64,000 nt of DNA, taken from contig NZ_JASHKR010000017.1 of assembly GCF_030056815.1 (NCBI RefSeq), positions 43,436 to 107,435 on the forward strand, given 5' to 3'. Shown one piece after another: positions 48,419 through 58,654 of this stretch (position 1 is its first letter; each line of letters begins with the position of its first letter). The notes beneath the pieces were generated by a model. That model did no database searches. It was not told where the DNA came from and saw only the letters and a list, made by a program, of their open reading frames with translations. The DNA is from Rhodococcus sp. IEGM 1379 (lineage in GTDB: Bacteria > Actinomycetota > Actinomycetes > Mycobacteriales > Mycobacteriaceae). Made by a program: the position numbers and the translations under genes.

Positions 48419-49057
48419 ATGTTCTCGGCCAAGCGTAGTTCTGTTCGGTTTATTCCTGTGTTGGCAGCAGGAGCATTGTTGATCGCCGGCTGTTCGGACG
48501 GCGGCGATCCAGCGACCACGGCTACGACGCAGACTTCCGTGTCCGCTGCGCAATCCTCAATTCCCCAGGGCGTCAACGCGACAGACATCGAATTCCTGGA
48601 GTGGATGTACCCGCACCATGTGCAGGCTCTCGATATGGCGAAAATGGTTGAGGGACGTACAGATAACGCCGAACTTCTTGCGCTGGCAGCTCAGATCGAG
48701 GCGGCCCAGGGACCGGAGATGGCGCAAATGTCTGGGATGTTGATGAAGTGGGGTCGCCTAGACTCGGCGTCGATGTCAATGGAAGGTATGGACCACTCGG
48801 GTCATGGCGTCGGTATGGCAGAGATGCCGGGTATCATGTCCGGCGACGATATGACACCTCTGACCAATGCGAGCTGTGCTGAATTCGACAAGATGTGGTT
48901 GACGATGATGATCGAACATCATGCTGGTGCCATCGCAATGTCCGAAACGGAAATCGCTGACGGCCTCGATCCGGCTTCCGAGAAAATGGCTGAGGCAATT
49001 ATCGCTGGTCAGCAAGCGGAAATTACACAGATGGAAGCGATGCTCGCAGGCAGATAG
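48419..49057 (+). CDS. DUF305 lipoprotein
   Basis: A 212-residue exported lipoprotein with lipobox LIAGCSDG. The DUF305 domain is helical and His/Met-rich: FLEWMYPHHVQALDMAKMVE, SMEGMDHSGHGVGM and MIEHHAGAIAMSETEI. Relatives bind copper or silver, so metal scavenging in the envelope is a fair inference. It is divergent from the broken two-component system, which may once have controlled it. Confidence 0.92.
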   Translation: MFSAKRSSVRFIPVLAAGALLIAGCSDGGDPATTATTQTSVSAAQSSIPQGVNATDIEFLEWMYPHHVQALDMAKMVEGRTDNAELLALAAQIEAAQGPEMAQMSGMLMKWGRLDSASMSMEGMDHSGHGVGMAEMPGIMSGDDMTPLTNASCAEFDKMWLTMMIEHHAGAIAMSETEIADGLDPASEKMAEAIIAGQQAEITQMEAMLAGR

Positions 49058-49214
49058 TTCTGGCGAGCGATGATCGGCGTTCGCGCCGGCCACGTATCGG
49101 AGCTGGGCGCAATCCTGCTGTCGGTGTCGACAGCGGTGGTTGTCGCCGACGCACAACTGCCGCTCCGCCTGGATGTGAAGCAGCTATCCGTCGTCACGGA
49201 TCAGGAGCGGGTCC

Positions 49215-49505
49215 CTACGCGGCAGTCTTGAACGGATCGTGTTCTGCGATCAACTTGTCGAGACGCGCTTCGTCGACGCGAACACGAACCGTGGAAGCTT
49301 CTTGCTGATCACGAATCACCTTTGCCAACGTGAATGTGCTGGTGACCAGGAAAAGTAGGGACATTCCGAGGAATCCGCGCTGCCAGGCGTCGATGGGCAA
49401 GTAGGCGATTCCGACGAGAGTGCCGACAAAACTGATGGCAAAAGCTATTGCGGCCTGCAAGAAGAACGCTGCCGTGGACTTCGAGGGTGCTGTCGGTGTG
49501 TTCAT
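49215..49505 (-). CDS. YiaA/YiaB-like two-helix inner-membrane protein
   Basis: A 96-residue protein with two membrane helices (FFLQAAIAFAISFVGTLVGI and GFLGMSLLFLVTSTFTLAKV) and a charged cytoplasmic tail (RVRVDEARLDKLIAEHDPFK). The spacing and the YLPIDAWQRG loop fit the YiaAB domain. Function unknown. Confidence 0.85.
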   Translation of the reverse strand: MNTPTAPSKSTAAFFLQAAIAFAISFVGTLVGIAYLPIDAWQRGFLGMSLLFLVTSTFTLAKVIRDQQEASTVRVRVDEARLDKLIAEHDPFKTAA

Positions 49506-49895
49506 GATCTGAAGTCTGGTGCGCGACCGCGCGGTCCGGATGAGTAGTCGTACTCGAGTGCACAAAGTACTTACCCAGCACGTGCCGAGTACCACGCTTC
49601 GACAACTTTGTGAACCAACCGTTCCTCTGTCTAATACGGGAAATACAGACTGAAAGAACTTTTCGTACTAATGTAACAAAACTCTTGCACTTTCTTTACA
49701 GATTTGGGTAGCCTGTAACTACCAGCCCGATGGTAAGCAGACCGAATGTGCACGGCACCCGGAAGTCGGCAGTATCAGGTGCACTTGGTGTGTTGGCCTC
49801 GATGGTTATGTGACCGAGGTGACTTGGTTGATGAACGCTCTTCGAGTGAGGGTGATACAAATGTCACCGTTTGTGAAACCAATGGAGGTAGCACC
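49506..49895. other. 390-bp intergenic region
   Basis: AT-richer than its surroundings. A plausible sigma-A promoter for the plus-strand gene is TTGCAC (49685-49690), 18-bp spacer, TAGCCT (49709-49714), which would leave a leader of about 175 bases before the ATG at 49896. I see no gene in it. Confidence 0.45.
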
Positions 49896-50327
49896 ATGGA
49901 AGGTATTCCCACGTCCTATCGGCCGATCAGCTCCGCGAGCTTGAATCGGCTGTCCGGCAATTGCATTCAATCGTCCGGTAGTGGAGGTCTGGTTGAGCGG
50001 CTCAACGTCCTGTTTCGATCAGCGGCCGATTCTGGAGCTGTGCTGACCCATCGGCAGTTGACGACAGCACTGTCGTCTGTAGATGCTCGGCGGGATAGCG
50101 AAGATGGAATTTGGACGGAATCCGTTGTAGTTCAGCGTTACTGCTCTGCCCGACCCGTAAATATCGGACTCGAGTTTTTGGCTGATGTAGATGGTTGTGA
50201 CGACATCGAGTTGTCGGACCCCTGGGCGATGCAGTTCATCCGTGCAGCCGAAGGGCTTTCGGGCGAATCACTGGAACTGCTGTTTCAGGCCTGCGCTCAT
50301 TTGATGCGATCAGAGCTCTCCGAATAG
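49896..50327 (+). CDS. Small EspR-like/XRE-type protein
   Basis: The ATG at 49896 follows TGGAGGTAGC and encodes 143 residues. The stretch ERLNVLFRSAADSGAVLTHR then LTTALSS resembles the opening of EspR-type helix-turn-helix proteins, and NIGLEFLADVDG occupies the place of the family's LEALAKFFGV. The C-terminus has [20 protein letters not shown], like their dimerisation helix. The recognition helix is degenerate (VVVQRYCSARP). I call it EspR-like by pattern only. The last 31 bp overlap the convergent membrane-protein gene. Confidence 0.55.
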   Translation: MEGIPTSYRPISSASLNRLSGNCIQSSGSGGLVERLNVLFRSAADSGAVLTHRQLTTALSSVDARRDSEDGIWTESVVVQRYCSARPVNIGLEFLADVDGCDDIELSDPWAMQFIRAAEGLSGESLELLFQACAHLMRSELSE

Positions 50328-50968
50328 GTGCGGCTGGCTCTGAAGCCCGATGCGAGAAACAGTAATGACAGAAGTGAGCCGGTCGTGAAACCTATTGCAG
50401 TGAAACTGATCAGAGGTGGATCAAGATCAAAGTGCACGATCGTCGAGTCTGGATACAGGTCCGCCGGGTCGCGCGGTTCCGGCAGGACGATGGAGTAGAA
50501 CGTAGGCGGAGAGATTCGTCCGGTAACTGAACCCGTTAGACCGTAGAGTCCCCCGAATCCCGAATCCCGAATCCCGAATCCCGAAAGTGCAAGCGCGAGA
50601 ATCCATTTGTTTCCTTCGTGATTGCGAGTCACTCGCCATCCGGTAGCGGCGCATAACGCGGACACCGCAAGAGCGAGTGCCGTTCCGAGGGTCAAGAACC
50701 ATCCCGTTGCCGGGAACCAGTGCGGGCCTTCGAAGTAGCTGTATCCGTCGACAACCCACATGTATCCGGTCTTACCATCTTCCATTGGCGGCGGCGGTGG
50801 CGGCGGTGGCGGCGGTGGCGGCGGTTGGATGCCGATGTGCTCGGTAAGCATGGACGGCGTCGCAAAGCGCCAGCCCAAGACTCCAAGGCAGCCCAGTAGC
50901 AGGCCGGCGACGGCGAATGCCGCGACAAGTGTTTCCGCAGAACGTTCTTGCGGCGATCTCGGACTCAT
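50297..50968 (-). CDS. Membrane protein with 13-Pro tract and heptanucleotide repeat
   Basis: A 223-residue protein of unknown function with about four membrane helices (near residues 13-33, 88-108, 122-132 and 195-212). The first external loop has thirteen consecutive Pro, then [20 protein letters not shown]. In the middle, four and a half copies of a 7-bp repeat encode [10 protein letters not shown]. Since 7 is not a multiple of 3, gain or loss of one unit would shift the frame and truncate or alter the C-terminal half. The start is an ATG at 50968. Confidence 0.7.
   Translation of the reverse strand: MSPRSPQERSAETLVAAFAVAGLLLGCLGVLGWRFATPSMLTEHIGIQPPPPPPPPPPPPPMEDGKTGYMWVVDGYSYFEGPHWFPATGWFLTLGTALALAVSALCAATGWRVTRNHEGNKWILALALSGFGIRDSGFGGLYGLTGSVTGRISPPTFYSIVLPEPRDPADLYPDSTIVHFDLDPPLISFTAIGFTTGSLLSLLFLASGFRASRTYSESSDRIK
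50554..50585. repeat. Heptanucleotide tandem repeat (CGAATCC)4.5 inside a coding region
   Basis: Four complete CGAATCC units run from 50554 to 50581, followed by CGAA. It lies in the middle of the membrane-protein gene on the opposite strand. Confidence 0.95.
50787..50825. repeat. GGC/GGT trinucleotide run encoding 13 prolines
   Basis: Thirteen GGY triplets on the plus strand are read as CCN proline codons on the minus strand. Length change here would keep the frame. Confidence 0.93.
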
Positions 50969-51071
50969 TCGAGGGTGGTCTCATCTCAGTCGCTCGCAGC
51001 GTCGGTAGACCGCCTGAAGATTTTGCTTCGAACGTCATGTTCGTGTCGGTGCCATCGTTTAGCGTGGGCCC

Positions 51072-51422
51072 ATGACACTGAATCTGGAAATGATCACGTT
51101 CGACAGCCTCGACCCGGGTCCACTTGCGCGATGGTGGGCAGAGCAGTTGGGTGGCACCCTCAAGGAGGAGAACGACGGCTGGTTCTACATCGTCGATGTC
51201 CCCGGCAGTGCCAATTTTGCATTCCAGAAGGTATCGGATCCCACTGCCGGCAAAAATCGCATCCATCTGGATCTGTCCAGTGCCGATCTCGACGCCGAAG
51301 TGACGCGCCTGATCGAAGCCGGGGCCACGGAACATCATCGCGAAAACATGGACGGCTTCCGCTGGGTGACTCTTGTCGATCCCGACGGCAACCAGTTCTG
51401 CGTTTCCGGTGCCCACGGCTGA
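51072..51422 (+). CDS. VOC-family (glyoxalase-like) protein
   Basis: A 116-residue protein with the glyoxalase_6-like pattern: [40 protein letters not shown] and the C-terminal [15 protein letters not shown]. This is one of the small actinobacterial VOC proteins of unknown substrate. It is 18 bp upstream of the M18 aminopeptidase and may be cotranscribed with it. Confidence 0.9.
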   Translation: MTLNLEMITFDSLDPGPLARWWAEQLGGTLKEENDGWFYIVDVPGSANFAFQKVSDPTAGKNRIHLDLSSADLDAEVTRLIEAGATEHHRENMDGFRWVTLVDPDGNQFCVSGAHG

Positions 51423-51439
51423 GTAGAACGCGGTCGGGC

Positions 51440-52735
51440 ATGATGAAGAGCATGACTTCCTTGACCGGGGCCGATGCCCAAGGACTTTGCCGTTTCGTCG
51501 ACTCGTCACCGTCGCCTTTCCATGTGTGTGCGACTGTGGCAGAACAGCTGGCCGGCAACGGATTTGTGGAGCTGCAGGAAACTGTCGCGTGGCCGGCGAA
51601 GCCCGGGCGGTACTACCTGATTCGCGGTGGATCGCTCATTGCCTGGAGCACCGAAGGTGTCGACCCAGCCGCACCGTTCCGGATCGTCGGCGGTCACACC
51701 GACAGTCCGAACCTGCGCGTCAAGCAGCATCCTGATCTGACGTCGGCCGGTTGGCAGATGGTTGGCCTCGAACCGTATGGTGGGTCGCTTCTGAATTCGT
51801 GGCTCGATCGCGACCTCGGGATCTCCGGTCGGTTGAGTGTGCGTGTGGGAAACATGTTGGAGCAGAAGCTGGTTCGGATCGACGAGCCGATTCTGCGTGT
51901 TCCGCAGCTGGCAATCCACCTGTCCGAAGACCGCAAGGGAGTCACGCTCGATCCGCAGCGTCACGTCAACGGAATTTGGGGAGTGGGCAATAAGCCCAAA
52001 TCCTTCATCGGTTTTGTCGCGAACAATGCGGGTGTGCCTGAATCTTCGGTGCTGGGTTGGGAATTGATGACCCATGATCTGGCGCCCAGCATGGTGGTGG
52101 GTGTTGATCAGGAGCTCGTCAGCGCGCCCCGGTTGGACAACCAGGGTACGTGTTATGCAGGGACACAAGCGCTTCTGGCTGCTGCGAAATCCCCGGGGCG
52201 TCATGTTCCGGTGCTCGCGCTCTTCGATCACGAAGAGGTTGGCAGCATGTCCGATCGCGGGGCGTTCTCGGATCTGCTGAACACAGTGCTCGAACGAATT
52301 GTGTTGGGGCGCGGCGGCGGACGTGAAGAATTTTTGCAGGCGATGGCTGGATCTGTGTGCGCATCGGGCGATATGGCCCATGCCACGCACCCCAACTATC
52401 CCGACCGTCACGAACCGGCCCACCGCATCGAGATCAACGGCGGCCCGGTACTCAAGGTCAACCAGAACCTGCGGTATGCCACCGACGCGGCCGGTGCCGG
52501 CGAGTTCGCGTTGGCCTGCGATCAGGCGGGAGTTCCCTTGCAGCGTTATGTGCATCGGGCCGACCTGCCGTGCGGGTCCACCATCGGACCCATCACGGCG
52601 TCGCGAACCGGCCTGTCCACAGTGGACGTGGGTGCGCCTCAGCTCGCGATGCATTCCGCTCGCGAGCTGATGGGCGCCGCAGACATACGTATGTATGCCG
52701 ACGCGCTGGGTGCGTTTCTTACACCGAGGGGCTAG
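51440..52735 (+). CDS. M18-family aminopeptidase
   Basis: A zinc aminopeptidase of about 430 residues removing acidic or neutral N-terminal residues. Metal ligands are in [58 protein letters not shown] and near [15 protein letters not shown]. Three in-frame ATGs (51440, 51443, 51452) are possible starts. The last 17 bp overlap the convergent DyP peroxidase. This pair is also neighbours in mycobacteria. Confidence 0.95.
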   Translation: MMKSMTSLTGADAQGLCRFVDSSPSPFHVCATVAEQLAGNGFVELQETVAWPAKPGRYYLIRGGSLIAWSTEGVDPAAPFRIVGGHTDSPNLRVKQHPDLTSAGWQMVGLEPYGGSLLNSWLDRDLGISGRLSVRVGNMLEQKLVRIDEPILRVPQLAIHLSEDRKGVTLDPQRHVNGIWGVGNKPKSFIGFVANNAGVPESSVLGWELMTHDLAPSMVVGVDQELVSAPRLDNQGTCYAGTQALLAAAKSPGRHVPVLALFDHEEVGSMSDRGAFSDLLNTVLERIVLGRGGGREEFLQAMAGSVCASGDMAHATHPNYPDRHEPAHRIEINGGPVLKVNQNLRYATDAAGAGEFALACDQAGVPLQRYVHRADLPCGSTIGPITASRTGLSTVDVGAPQLAMHSARELMGAADIRMYADALGAFLTPRG

Positions 52736-53684
52736 CGGGAAGCGTCTCGAAGAAATCGGAGTTCGGTGTGAAGAACATCGATCCCGTCACGGCAGTCGAG
52801 AAATCGAGCAGACGGTCGTAGTTGCCACGAGGGAAGCCGAGGAACATGTTCTCGAGCATGCGCTCGGTGATGGCGGGAGTGGCGCAGTAACCGATGAAGA
52901 AGGTGCCGATCTCGTCGTCGCCGAGGCGTCCATACGGCATATTCGCGCGCAGAATCTCGAGAGCGTTGCCGTCGTCGTCCTCGATCGCGTTCAACGCAAC
53001 ATGTGAATTTGCGGGCATGACGTCCTTGGACATCTCGATATCCTCGAGCTTGCTGCGGCCGATCACGTTCTCCTGTTCCTCGACCGAGATAGCTTCCCAC
53101 TCGCGCATCTTGTGGATATAGCGCTGGATGTGGACGTAGCTGCCGCCGGCCCACACGGGATCCTCGTCGCCGACCGTCACAGCGGCAATCGCGTCGCGGC
53201 CCGATGGATTCTCGGTGCCGTCCACAAAACCGATGAGGTCGCGGTTCTCGAAGTACTGGAAGCCGTGCACCTCGTCGACGACGGTTGCCGCGCCGTGCAA
53301 TCGCTTCGTGATCTGGCGAGCCACCTCAAAGCAGGCATCCATGCTCATCGCGCGAATGTGAAAAAGGAGGTCGCCGGGCGTCGATGGCGCGTGATGGACA
53401 TCTCCCTGCAATGCGGTGAACGGGCGCAACAGCGCCGGACGAGGCCCGGAGAACAAGCGATCCCAGGCGTCCGAACCAATGCTGGTCACGACGTCCAAGC
53501 CTGACCCGGGAACACGCAGACCGACCGCTCGCTGCAGGCCCGCGACGTCCGCAAGAAGCTCGCGTGTGGTGCCTTCACCACCGGGATTTACCGTCGCCAC
53601 CAGGAAAATTGCGGCCGGAGTCAGGGGAGTGGTGACTGACTGAGATTGTGCCGCGACATCAGAGTGACGCACATCCTGAGGCAT
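52719..53684 (-). CDS. DyP-type haem peroxidase
   Basis: A 321-residue dye-decolourising peroxidase, B-type by length. The distal Asp is in [15 protein letters not shown], the proximal haem His probably in [13 protein letters not shown] and the conserved Arg in [12 protein letters not shown]. There is no signal peptide. The C-terminus ends [13 protein letters not shown], without the short tail that targets DyPs to encapsulin shells, and no encapsulin gene is adjacent. An inverted repeat upstream may control it. Confidence 0.93.
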   Translation of the reverse strand: MPQDVRHSDVAAQSQSVTTPLTPAAIFLVATVNPGGEGTTRELLADVAGLQRAVGLRVPGSGLDVVTSIGSDAWDRLFSGPRPALLRPFTALQGDVHHAPSTPGDLLFHIRAMSMDACFEVARQITKRLHGAATVVDEVHGFQYFENRDLIGFVDGTENPSGRDAIAAVTVGDEDPVWAGGSYVHIQRYIHKMREWEAISVEEQENVIGRSKLEDIEMSKDVMPANSHVALNAIEDDDGNALEILRANMPYGRLGDDEIGTFFIGYCATPAITERMLENMFLGFPRGNYDRLLDFSTAVTGSMFFTPNSDFFETLPASPSV

Positions 53685-53725
53685 GAAGAACCTTCCATTC
53701 GGGGATCGGGCAGAACCGAACTTAG

Positions 53726-53746
53726 GGTAAAACCGACCGTATTACC
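53726..53746. promoter_or_regulatory. Inverted-repeat operator candidate between DyP and purL
   Basis: GGTAAAAC-CGACC-GTATTACC has arms matching at seven of eight positions. It starts 42 bp upstream of the DyP start and about 190 bp before purL, so DyP is the likelier target. Confidence 0.5.
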
Positions 53747-53936
53747 GAAACCGTAAACGAGCGCGATCAGGCTGCCTTCGCAGGCCTAGCGATATGAAGG
53801 GTCCTGCCGTCTGCGGAAGTGATCCGATATCCCCGATAGACTGTCTTCCGGCACGTTCTTTCGTTGGGCACATTTGTGGTGTCCTGCGGCATTCCGGCTT
53901 GCCTCTTGACTCCCGTAGGGAAGGGACCCCTCTCCA

Positions 53937-56216
53937 GTGTCTGCTCACCAGGTCGATACCGTCACGCACGCATCGGCTGATCCCGATGCCGCTCAGCCGT
54001 TCAAGGAGCTTGGGCTCAAGGACGACGAATACGCCCGCATCAAGGAGATCCTGGGTCGCCGTCCCACGGACGCCGAACTGGCGATGTACTCGATTATGTG
54101 GAGCGAGCACTGCTCCTACAAGTCTTCCAAGGTGCACCTCGGATACTTCGGCGAAACCACCACCGATGAGATGCGCGCCAACATGCTCGCCGGTATCGGC
54201 GAGAACGCCGGCGTCGTAGACATCGGCGACGGCTGGGCCGTCACATTCAAGGTCGAGAGCCACAACCATCCGTCGTACGTCGAGCCCTACCAGGGTGCGG
54301 CTACCGGAGTTGGCGGCATCGTCCGCGACATCATGGCTATGGGTGCTCGTCCCATCGCGGTCATGGATCAGCTGCGTTTCGGTGCTGCTGACGCCCCCGA
54401 CACCCGTCGCGTCGTCGATGGTGTCGTGCGCGGCGTCGGTGGATACGGAAACTCCCTCGGTCTGCCCAACATCGGCGGCGAGACCGTTTTCGACGAGTCG
54501 TACGCCGGTAACCCGCTGGTCAATGCACTTGCTGCAGGCGTCATGCGCGTCGAAGACATGCACCTGGCCTTCGCCTCCGGCGCCGGCAACAAGATCATCC
54601 TGTTCGGTGCTCGCACCGGCCTCGACGGCATCGGCGGCGTGTCTGTTCTCGCGTCGGCGACGTTTGATGATGATGGAGGCGGCCGGAAGAAGCTGCCCGC
54701 GGTGCAGGTGGGCGACCCCTTCACCGAGAAGGTGCTCATCGAGTGCTGCCTCGACCTCTACAAGGCCGGCCTCGTTGTCGGTATCCAGGACCTCGGCGGC
54801 GCCGGACTGTCCTGCGCTACGTCCGAGCTGGCAGCAGCCGGTGACGGCGGCATGCACATCAACCTCGAGCGGGTTCCGATGCGAGCCACCGGCATGACCC
54901 CCGCCGAGGTGCTCTCCAGCGAATCGCAGGAGCGCATGTGCGCCGTGGTCACCCCCGAGAACGTCGATGCGTTCATGGAGGTCTGCAAGAAGTGGGACGT
55001 CCTGGCCACCGACATCGGCGAGGTCACCGACGGTGAGCACCTCACCATCTCCTGGCACGGCGAGACCGTCGTCGACGTACCGCCGCGCACTGTTGCTCAC
55101 GACGGACCGGTCTACCACCGTCCCGTCGAGCGTCCCGCTACCCAGGACGCGCTGATCGCGAACACCACGGCCGGACTGAAGCGTCCGGAGACGAGCGAAG
55201 AGCTCGAAGCGACGCTCATGAAGATGATTGCTTCGCCGGCGCTGTGCAGCCGTAAGTGGATCACCGAGCAGTACGACCGCTACGTTCGCGGCAACACCGT
55301 TCTGGCCGAGAACGCCGACGGCGGCGTCATCCGCATCGACGAGAAGACGGGCCGCGGAATCGCGCTGTCCACCGACGCTTCGGGCCGCTACACCGCGCTC
55401 GATCCGTACACGGGTGCGCAGCTCGCTCTCGCCGAGGCGTTCCGCAACGTGGCAGTCACGGGTGCGACGCCCAAGGCCGTCAGTAACTGCCTCAACTTCG
55501 GTTCCCCCGAGGACCCGGGTGTTATGTGGCAGTTCCAGCAGGCTGTCCGTGGCCTGGCCGACGGTTGCGCCACGCTCGGCATCCCCGTCACCGGCGGCAA
55601 CGTCAGCTTCTACAACCAGACCGGCTCCACGGCAATTCTGCCCACCCCGGTGGTTGCAGTGCTCGGCGTGATCGACGACGTTCATCGCCGCATCCCGACG
55701 GGCCTCGGACTCGAGCCCGGCGAGACGCTGATCCTGCTCGGCGACACCCACGACGAGCTGGACGGTTCCATCTGGTCGCAGGTCGAGCACGGCCACCTCG
55801 GCGGCGTGCCGCCCAAGGTTGATCTGGCTCGTGAGCAGCTGCTCGCAGACATTCTGCTCTCGTCGTCGCGTGACGGCCTCGTCACCGCAGCCCACGACCT
55901 GTCCGAAGGTGGACTGGCTCAGGCTGTTGTCGAAGCTGCACTGGCCGGCGAAACCGGTTGCCGCATCCTGCTTCCCGAGGGCGGCGATCCGTTTGTCGCA
56001 CTGTTCTCCGAGTCTTCGGGACGCGTCCTCGTGGCTGTTCCGCGTACCGAGGAAACCCGCTTTACCGGCATGTGCACCGCTCGCGGTTTGCCGTGGACGC
56101 GTATCGGCGTTGTCGACGAGGGCAGCGATTCCGTCGAGATCCAGGGTCACTTCTCGGTCACGATGGCCAAGCTCCGTGAGGCCTTCGAAGGAACGTTGCC
56201 CGCACTGTTCGGGTGA
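53937..56216 (+). CDS. purL: Phosphoribosylformylglycinamidine synthase, PurL subunit
   Basis: PurL converts FGAR to FGAM with ATP and ammonia delivered by PurQ. At 759 residues it is the small, three-component form that needs PurS and PurQ, both present at 46 kb. It starts at a GTG. Motifs include [78 protein letters not shown] and [20 protein letters not shown]. It lies 3 bp before the membrane hydrolase gene. Confidence 0.98.
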   Translation: MSAHQVDTVTHASADPDAAQPFKELGLKDDEYARIKEILGRRPTDAELAMYSIMWSEHCSYKSSKVHLGYFGETTTDEMRANMLAGIGENAGVVDIGDGWAVTFKVESHNHPSYVEPYQGAATGVGGIVRDIMAMGARPIAVMDQLRFGAADAPDTRRVVDGVVRGVGGYGNSLGLPNIGGETVFDESYAGNPLVNALAAGVMRVEDMHLAFASGAGNKIILFGARTGLDGIGGVSVLASATFDDDGGGRKKLPAVQVGDPFTEKVLIECCLDLYKAGLVVGIQDLGGAGLSCATSELAAAGDGGMHINLERVPMRATGMTPAEVLSSESQERMCAVVTPENVDAFMEVCKKWDVLATDIGEVTDGEHLTISWHGETVVDVPPRTVAHDGPVYHRPVERPATQDALIANTTAGLKRPETSEELEATLMKMIASPALCSRKWITEQYDRYVRGNTVLAENADGGVIRIDEKTGRGIALSTDASGRYTALDPYTGAQLALAEAFRNVAVTGATPKAVSNCLNFGSPEDPGVMWQFQQAVRGLADGCATLGIPVTGGNVSFYNQTGSTAILPTPVVAVLGVIDDVHRRIPTGLGLEPGETLILLGDTHDELDGSIWSQVEHGHLGGVPPKVDLAREQLLADILLSSSRDGLVTAAHDLSEGGLAQAVVEAALAGETGCRILLPEGGDPFVALFSESSGRVLVAVPRTEETRFTGMCTARGLPWTRIGVVDEGSDSVEIQGHFSVTMAKLREAFEGTLPALFG

Positions 56217-56219
56217 TCG

Positions 56220-58004
56220 ATGGTCGATTCCGGAGAACTGACTTCCGCTGACAGCCAGCCGCAGGAACATCACCTGCGGCTGGCTGTTCCGACATCTCTG
56301 GAGAGGTTCGACAATCGCTTCACCGAGTGGGCGTGGGGCCTACTCAAGCTTGATTTCACCGGCATCGCGTTTGCGGCCTTCTTCTTCTGCTGGTCGCTGA
56401 CACCTTCTCTGCTGCCACGCGATTGGCTGTTTCAAGGTCTGATCGGCGGCATCAACTCGGCGATCGGTTACGGAGTCGGTACGGCGATCGGTTGGGCCGT
56501 CGAGCGGTATCTGCTTCGCGGGCGACGGTGGTGGCCACTCCCCAAACCCGTCCCCACCGCTATCAAAGTGTTTGTTCCGGTTGCGTCCATCGTGGCGGCG
56601 ATCCTCATGCTCGTCTACGCCGCCGGCTGGCAACGCGAAATTGCTGCGCTGACAGACGCCGAAGGCACGACCACCACCGGATACATCAGAACTCTCGGGC
56701 TCAGCGTGCTCATCGGTGGCCTGCTCATCTCGATCTGGCGAGTGCTGCACGATCTGGTGAAACTGATTGCCGGAGTGCTGATGCGACGGTTCCGCTGGTC
56801 GCGTTCGGTAGCCAACGGTGTTGGCGTTCTGGTCGTGACGGTGCTCTTTATCATGCTTGTCGACGGCGTCCTGGTTCGCGGAATCTACGCCGTCACCAAC
56901 TCGATCTTCAGTCTGCAGAACTCCACCACCAGGGACGGCGTCGTAGAACCGCAGGACCCGATGAAGTCGGGTAGCCCCGAATCTGCCGCTCCCTGGAACA
57001 CATTGGGATTCGAGGGCCGCAATTTTGTCTCCCGTGGACTCGACGCCGCGGAGCTGACAGCAGCCACGGGTGTACCGGCATTGGATCCCATCCGTGTGTA
57101 CGCGGGTCTCGAAAGCGCCGAAGACCCGAAAGAACGAATGGATCTGGTGATCAAGGAACTCGAGCGCACCGGCGCTTTTCAGCGCAAGGTGCTCGTGGTC
57201 ATTCCGACGACAGGCACCGGGTGGGTCAATCCGACAGCGGCGCAGGCGATCGAGCTTGTCGGCAACGGTGACACAGCGTTGGTCGCCAGCCAGTACTCGT
57301 ATCTGCCGAGTTGGATCTCGTTCCTCGCAGACCAGGAGAAGGCGCAAGCTGCCGGACGACTGCTGATCGAGCGGGTTCACGAAAGATGGCTCCAGGAACC
57401 GGAAGCCACCAGACCCAAGTTCTTGGTCTACGGCGAAAGCCTCGGCGTACTGGCCGGTGCCGGCGCCTTCGACACGTTGCAGGCAGCACGAGATACCGCC
57501 GACGGAATCCTGTGGGTCGGCCCGCCCAACGCGACACCGTTGTGGCGCTCCGTAGTGGAGCGACGCGACCCCGGTAGCACCGAAGTTGCCCCGGTCTACG
57601 CGGACGGTCTGGCCGGAGTCCGGTTCGCGGATCGTCCCGAGGACATTCCGACTGCCGGCATGTCGTGGCCGGACCCTCGCGTGCTATTCATCCAGCACCC
57701 CTCCGATCCTGTGGTGTGGTGGTCACCGGACCTGATGTTCAACAGGCCGCAATGGCTTACGGAGATACCAGGATTCGACCGATCGCCGTCGATGAAGTGG
57801 TTCCCGATCGTGACGTTCTGGCAGGTGTCCGCCGATCTCGGTAATGCTGCCGGAGTGCCCGACGGTCATGGTCACAACTACGGAACCTCCGTACTCGACG
57901 GCTGGATCGCGATTGCGCAGCCCAAGGGATGGACGGCAGCGGATACCGAGCGTGTGCGCGATGCGTTGGTGATCGCCGTGAAGTCGGAAGGGCCCGAGAA
58001 GTGA
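56220..58004 (+). CDS. Membrane protein with C-terminal alpha/beta-hydrolase domain (COG4425-like)
   Basis: A 594-residue protein. The N-terminal third has four to five membrane helices (LDFTGIAFAAFFFCWSLTPS onward); the rest is an alpha/beta-hydrolase fold with nucleophile elbow VYGESLGVLAGAG (GESLG), RVLFIQHPSDPVVWWSPDL for the acid region and a terminal HGHNYGTSVLDGW with the likely catalytic His. Such actinobacterial proteins are uncharacterised esterase-like enzymes at the membrane. It follows purL by 3 bp and is coupled by GTGA to the CPBP protease gene. Confidence 0.9.
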   Translation: MVDSGELTSADSQPQEHHLRLAVPTSLERFDNRFTEWAWGLLKLDFTGIAFAAFFFCWSLTPSLLPRDWLFQGLIGGINSAIGYGVGTAIGWAVERYLLRGRRWWPLPKPVPTAIKVFVPVASIVAAILMLVYAAGWQREIAALTDAEGTTTTGYIRTLGLSVLIGGLLISIWRVLHDLVKLIAGVLMRRFRWSRSVANGVGVLVVTVLFIMLVDGVLVRGIYAVTNSIFSLQNSTTRDGVVEPQDPMKSGSPESAAPWNTLGFEGRNFVSRGLDAAELTAATGVPALDPIRVYAGLESAEDPKERMDLVIKELERTGAFQRKVLVVIPTTGTGWVNPTAAQAIELVGNGDTALVASQYSYLPSWISFLADQEKAQAAGRLLIERVHERWLQEPEATRPKFLVYGESLGVLAGAGAFDTLQAARDTADGILWVGPPNATPLWRSVVERRDPGSTEVAPVYADGLAGVRFADRPEDIPTAGMSWPDPRVLFIQHPSDPVVWWSPDLMFNRPQWLTEIPGFDRSPSMKWFPIVTFWQVSADLGNAAGVPDGHGHNYGTSVLDGWIAIAQPKGWTAADTERVRDALVIAVKSEGPEK

Positions 58005-58654
58005 AGCCACTACTGCTCTCCGCGGCAGCAATTGCGTGGAGCAACGTGGTGCTGCCGGCGTTCGGTTTGTCGCCAAGGGCGAGGGCGGTAGTCAATACTG
58101 CCGTGGGCTTGTCGGCTATCGGAATTCTCCTTGCACGCGGTTACACCCGCGAAGAGTTGGGACTGGCTCACACCGGCATTCGTGGTGGCGCGCAGTTCGG
58201 TGCCAGTGCCGGTGGAGCAGTTGTCGCCGGTTACTCTGTGGCGCTTGCAGTTCCACAGTTGCGGGCATCGCTGGCGGCCGACGAGCGCGCCGACGGCCGT
58301 GAGGACTTCCTCGAATGGATAATTCTGCACATCCCGTTCGGCACCGTGCTCTCCGAAGAGCTGTTGTTCCGCAGCGCGATGTCCGCAGTGTGGAACCGAG
58401 AACTCAGTCTCCCTGCCGCACAGGCGATTCATGCGTTCACCTTTGGAATGTGGCACATTGCTCCGGCCCGCAGCGCCGGAGACAACGTCCCAGCAGCAGT
58501 TGCCTTCACGGGGGCGTCGGCACTGTTGTTCGAATGGTTGCATCGCAGAGGTGGCAGCGTTCTGGCCCCGGCGCTGCTGCATCTGGCAACCAACGCCGGT
58601 GGGGCACTTGCTGTTCGAATTGCAACAACCAGGCATTCAGGAGTGAATCGATGA
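58001..58654 (+). CDS. CPBP-family intramembrane metalloprotease
   Basis: A 217-residue Rce1/Abi-type membrane protease. The GTG start overlaps the preceding stop. Motif 1 is VLSEELLFRSAMSAVW (EExxxR) and motif 2 is HAFTFGMWHI (FxxxH), with LAPALLHLATNAGG as the third. It may cleave membrane peptides or signal-peptide remnants; bacterial members also give immunity to bacteriocins. It is coupled by ATGA to the next gene. Confidence 0.92.
   Translation: MKPLLLSAAAIAWSNVVLPAFGLSPRARAVVNTAVGLSAIGILLARGYTREELGLAHTGIRGGAQFGASAGGAVVAGYSVALAVPQLRASLAADERADGREDFLEWIILHIPFGTVLSEELLFRSAMSAVWNRELSLPAAQAIHAFTFGMWHIAPARSAGDNVPAAVAFTGASALLFEWLHRRGGSVLAPALLHLATNAGGALAVRIATTRHSGVNR

Noticed and set aside
49070..49231. 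53-codon plus-strand frame after the DUF305 gene
   Set aside because: It faintly resembles a degraded exported-protein fragment, but the match is too weak and it overlaps the end of the YiaAB-like gene.
53742..56273. 843-codon open frame on the minus strand opposite purL
   Set aside because: It is a shadow frame of a certain gene, common in high-GC DNA, and its product is compositionally odd with no recognisable fold.
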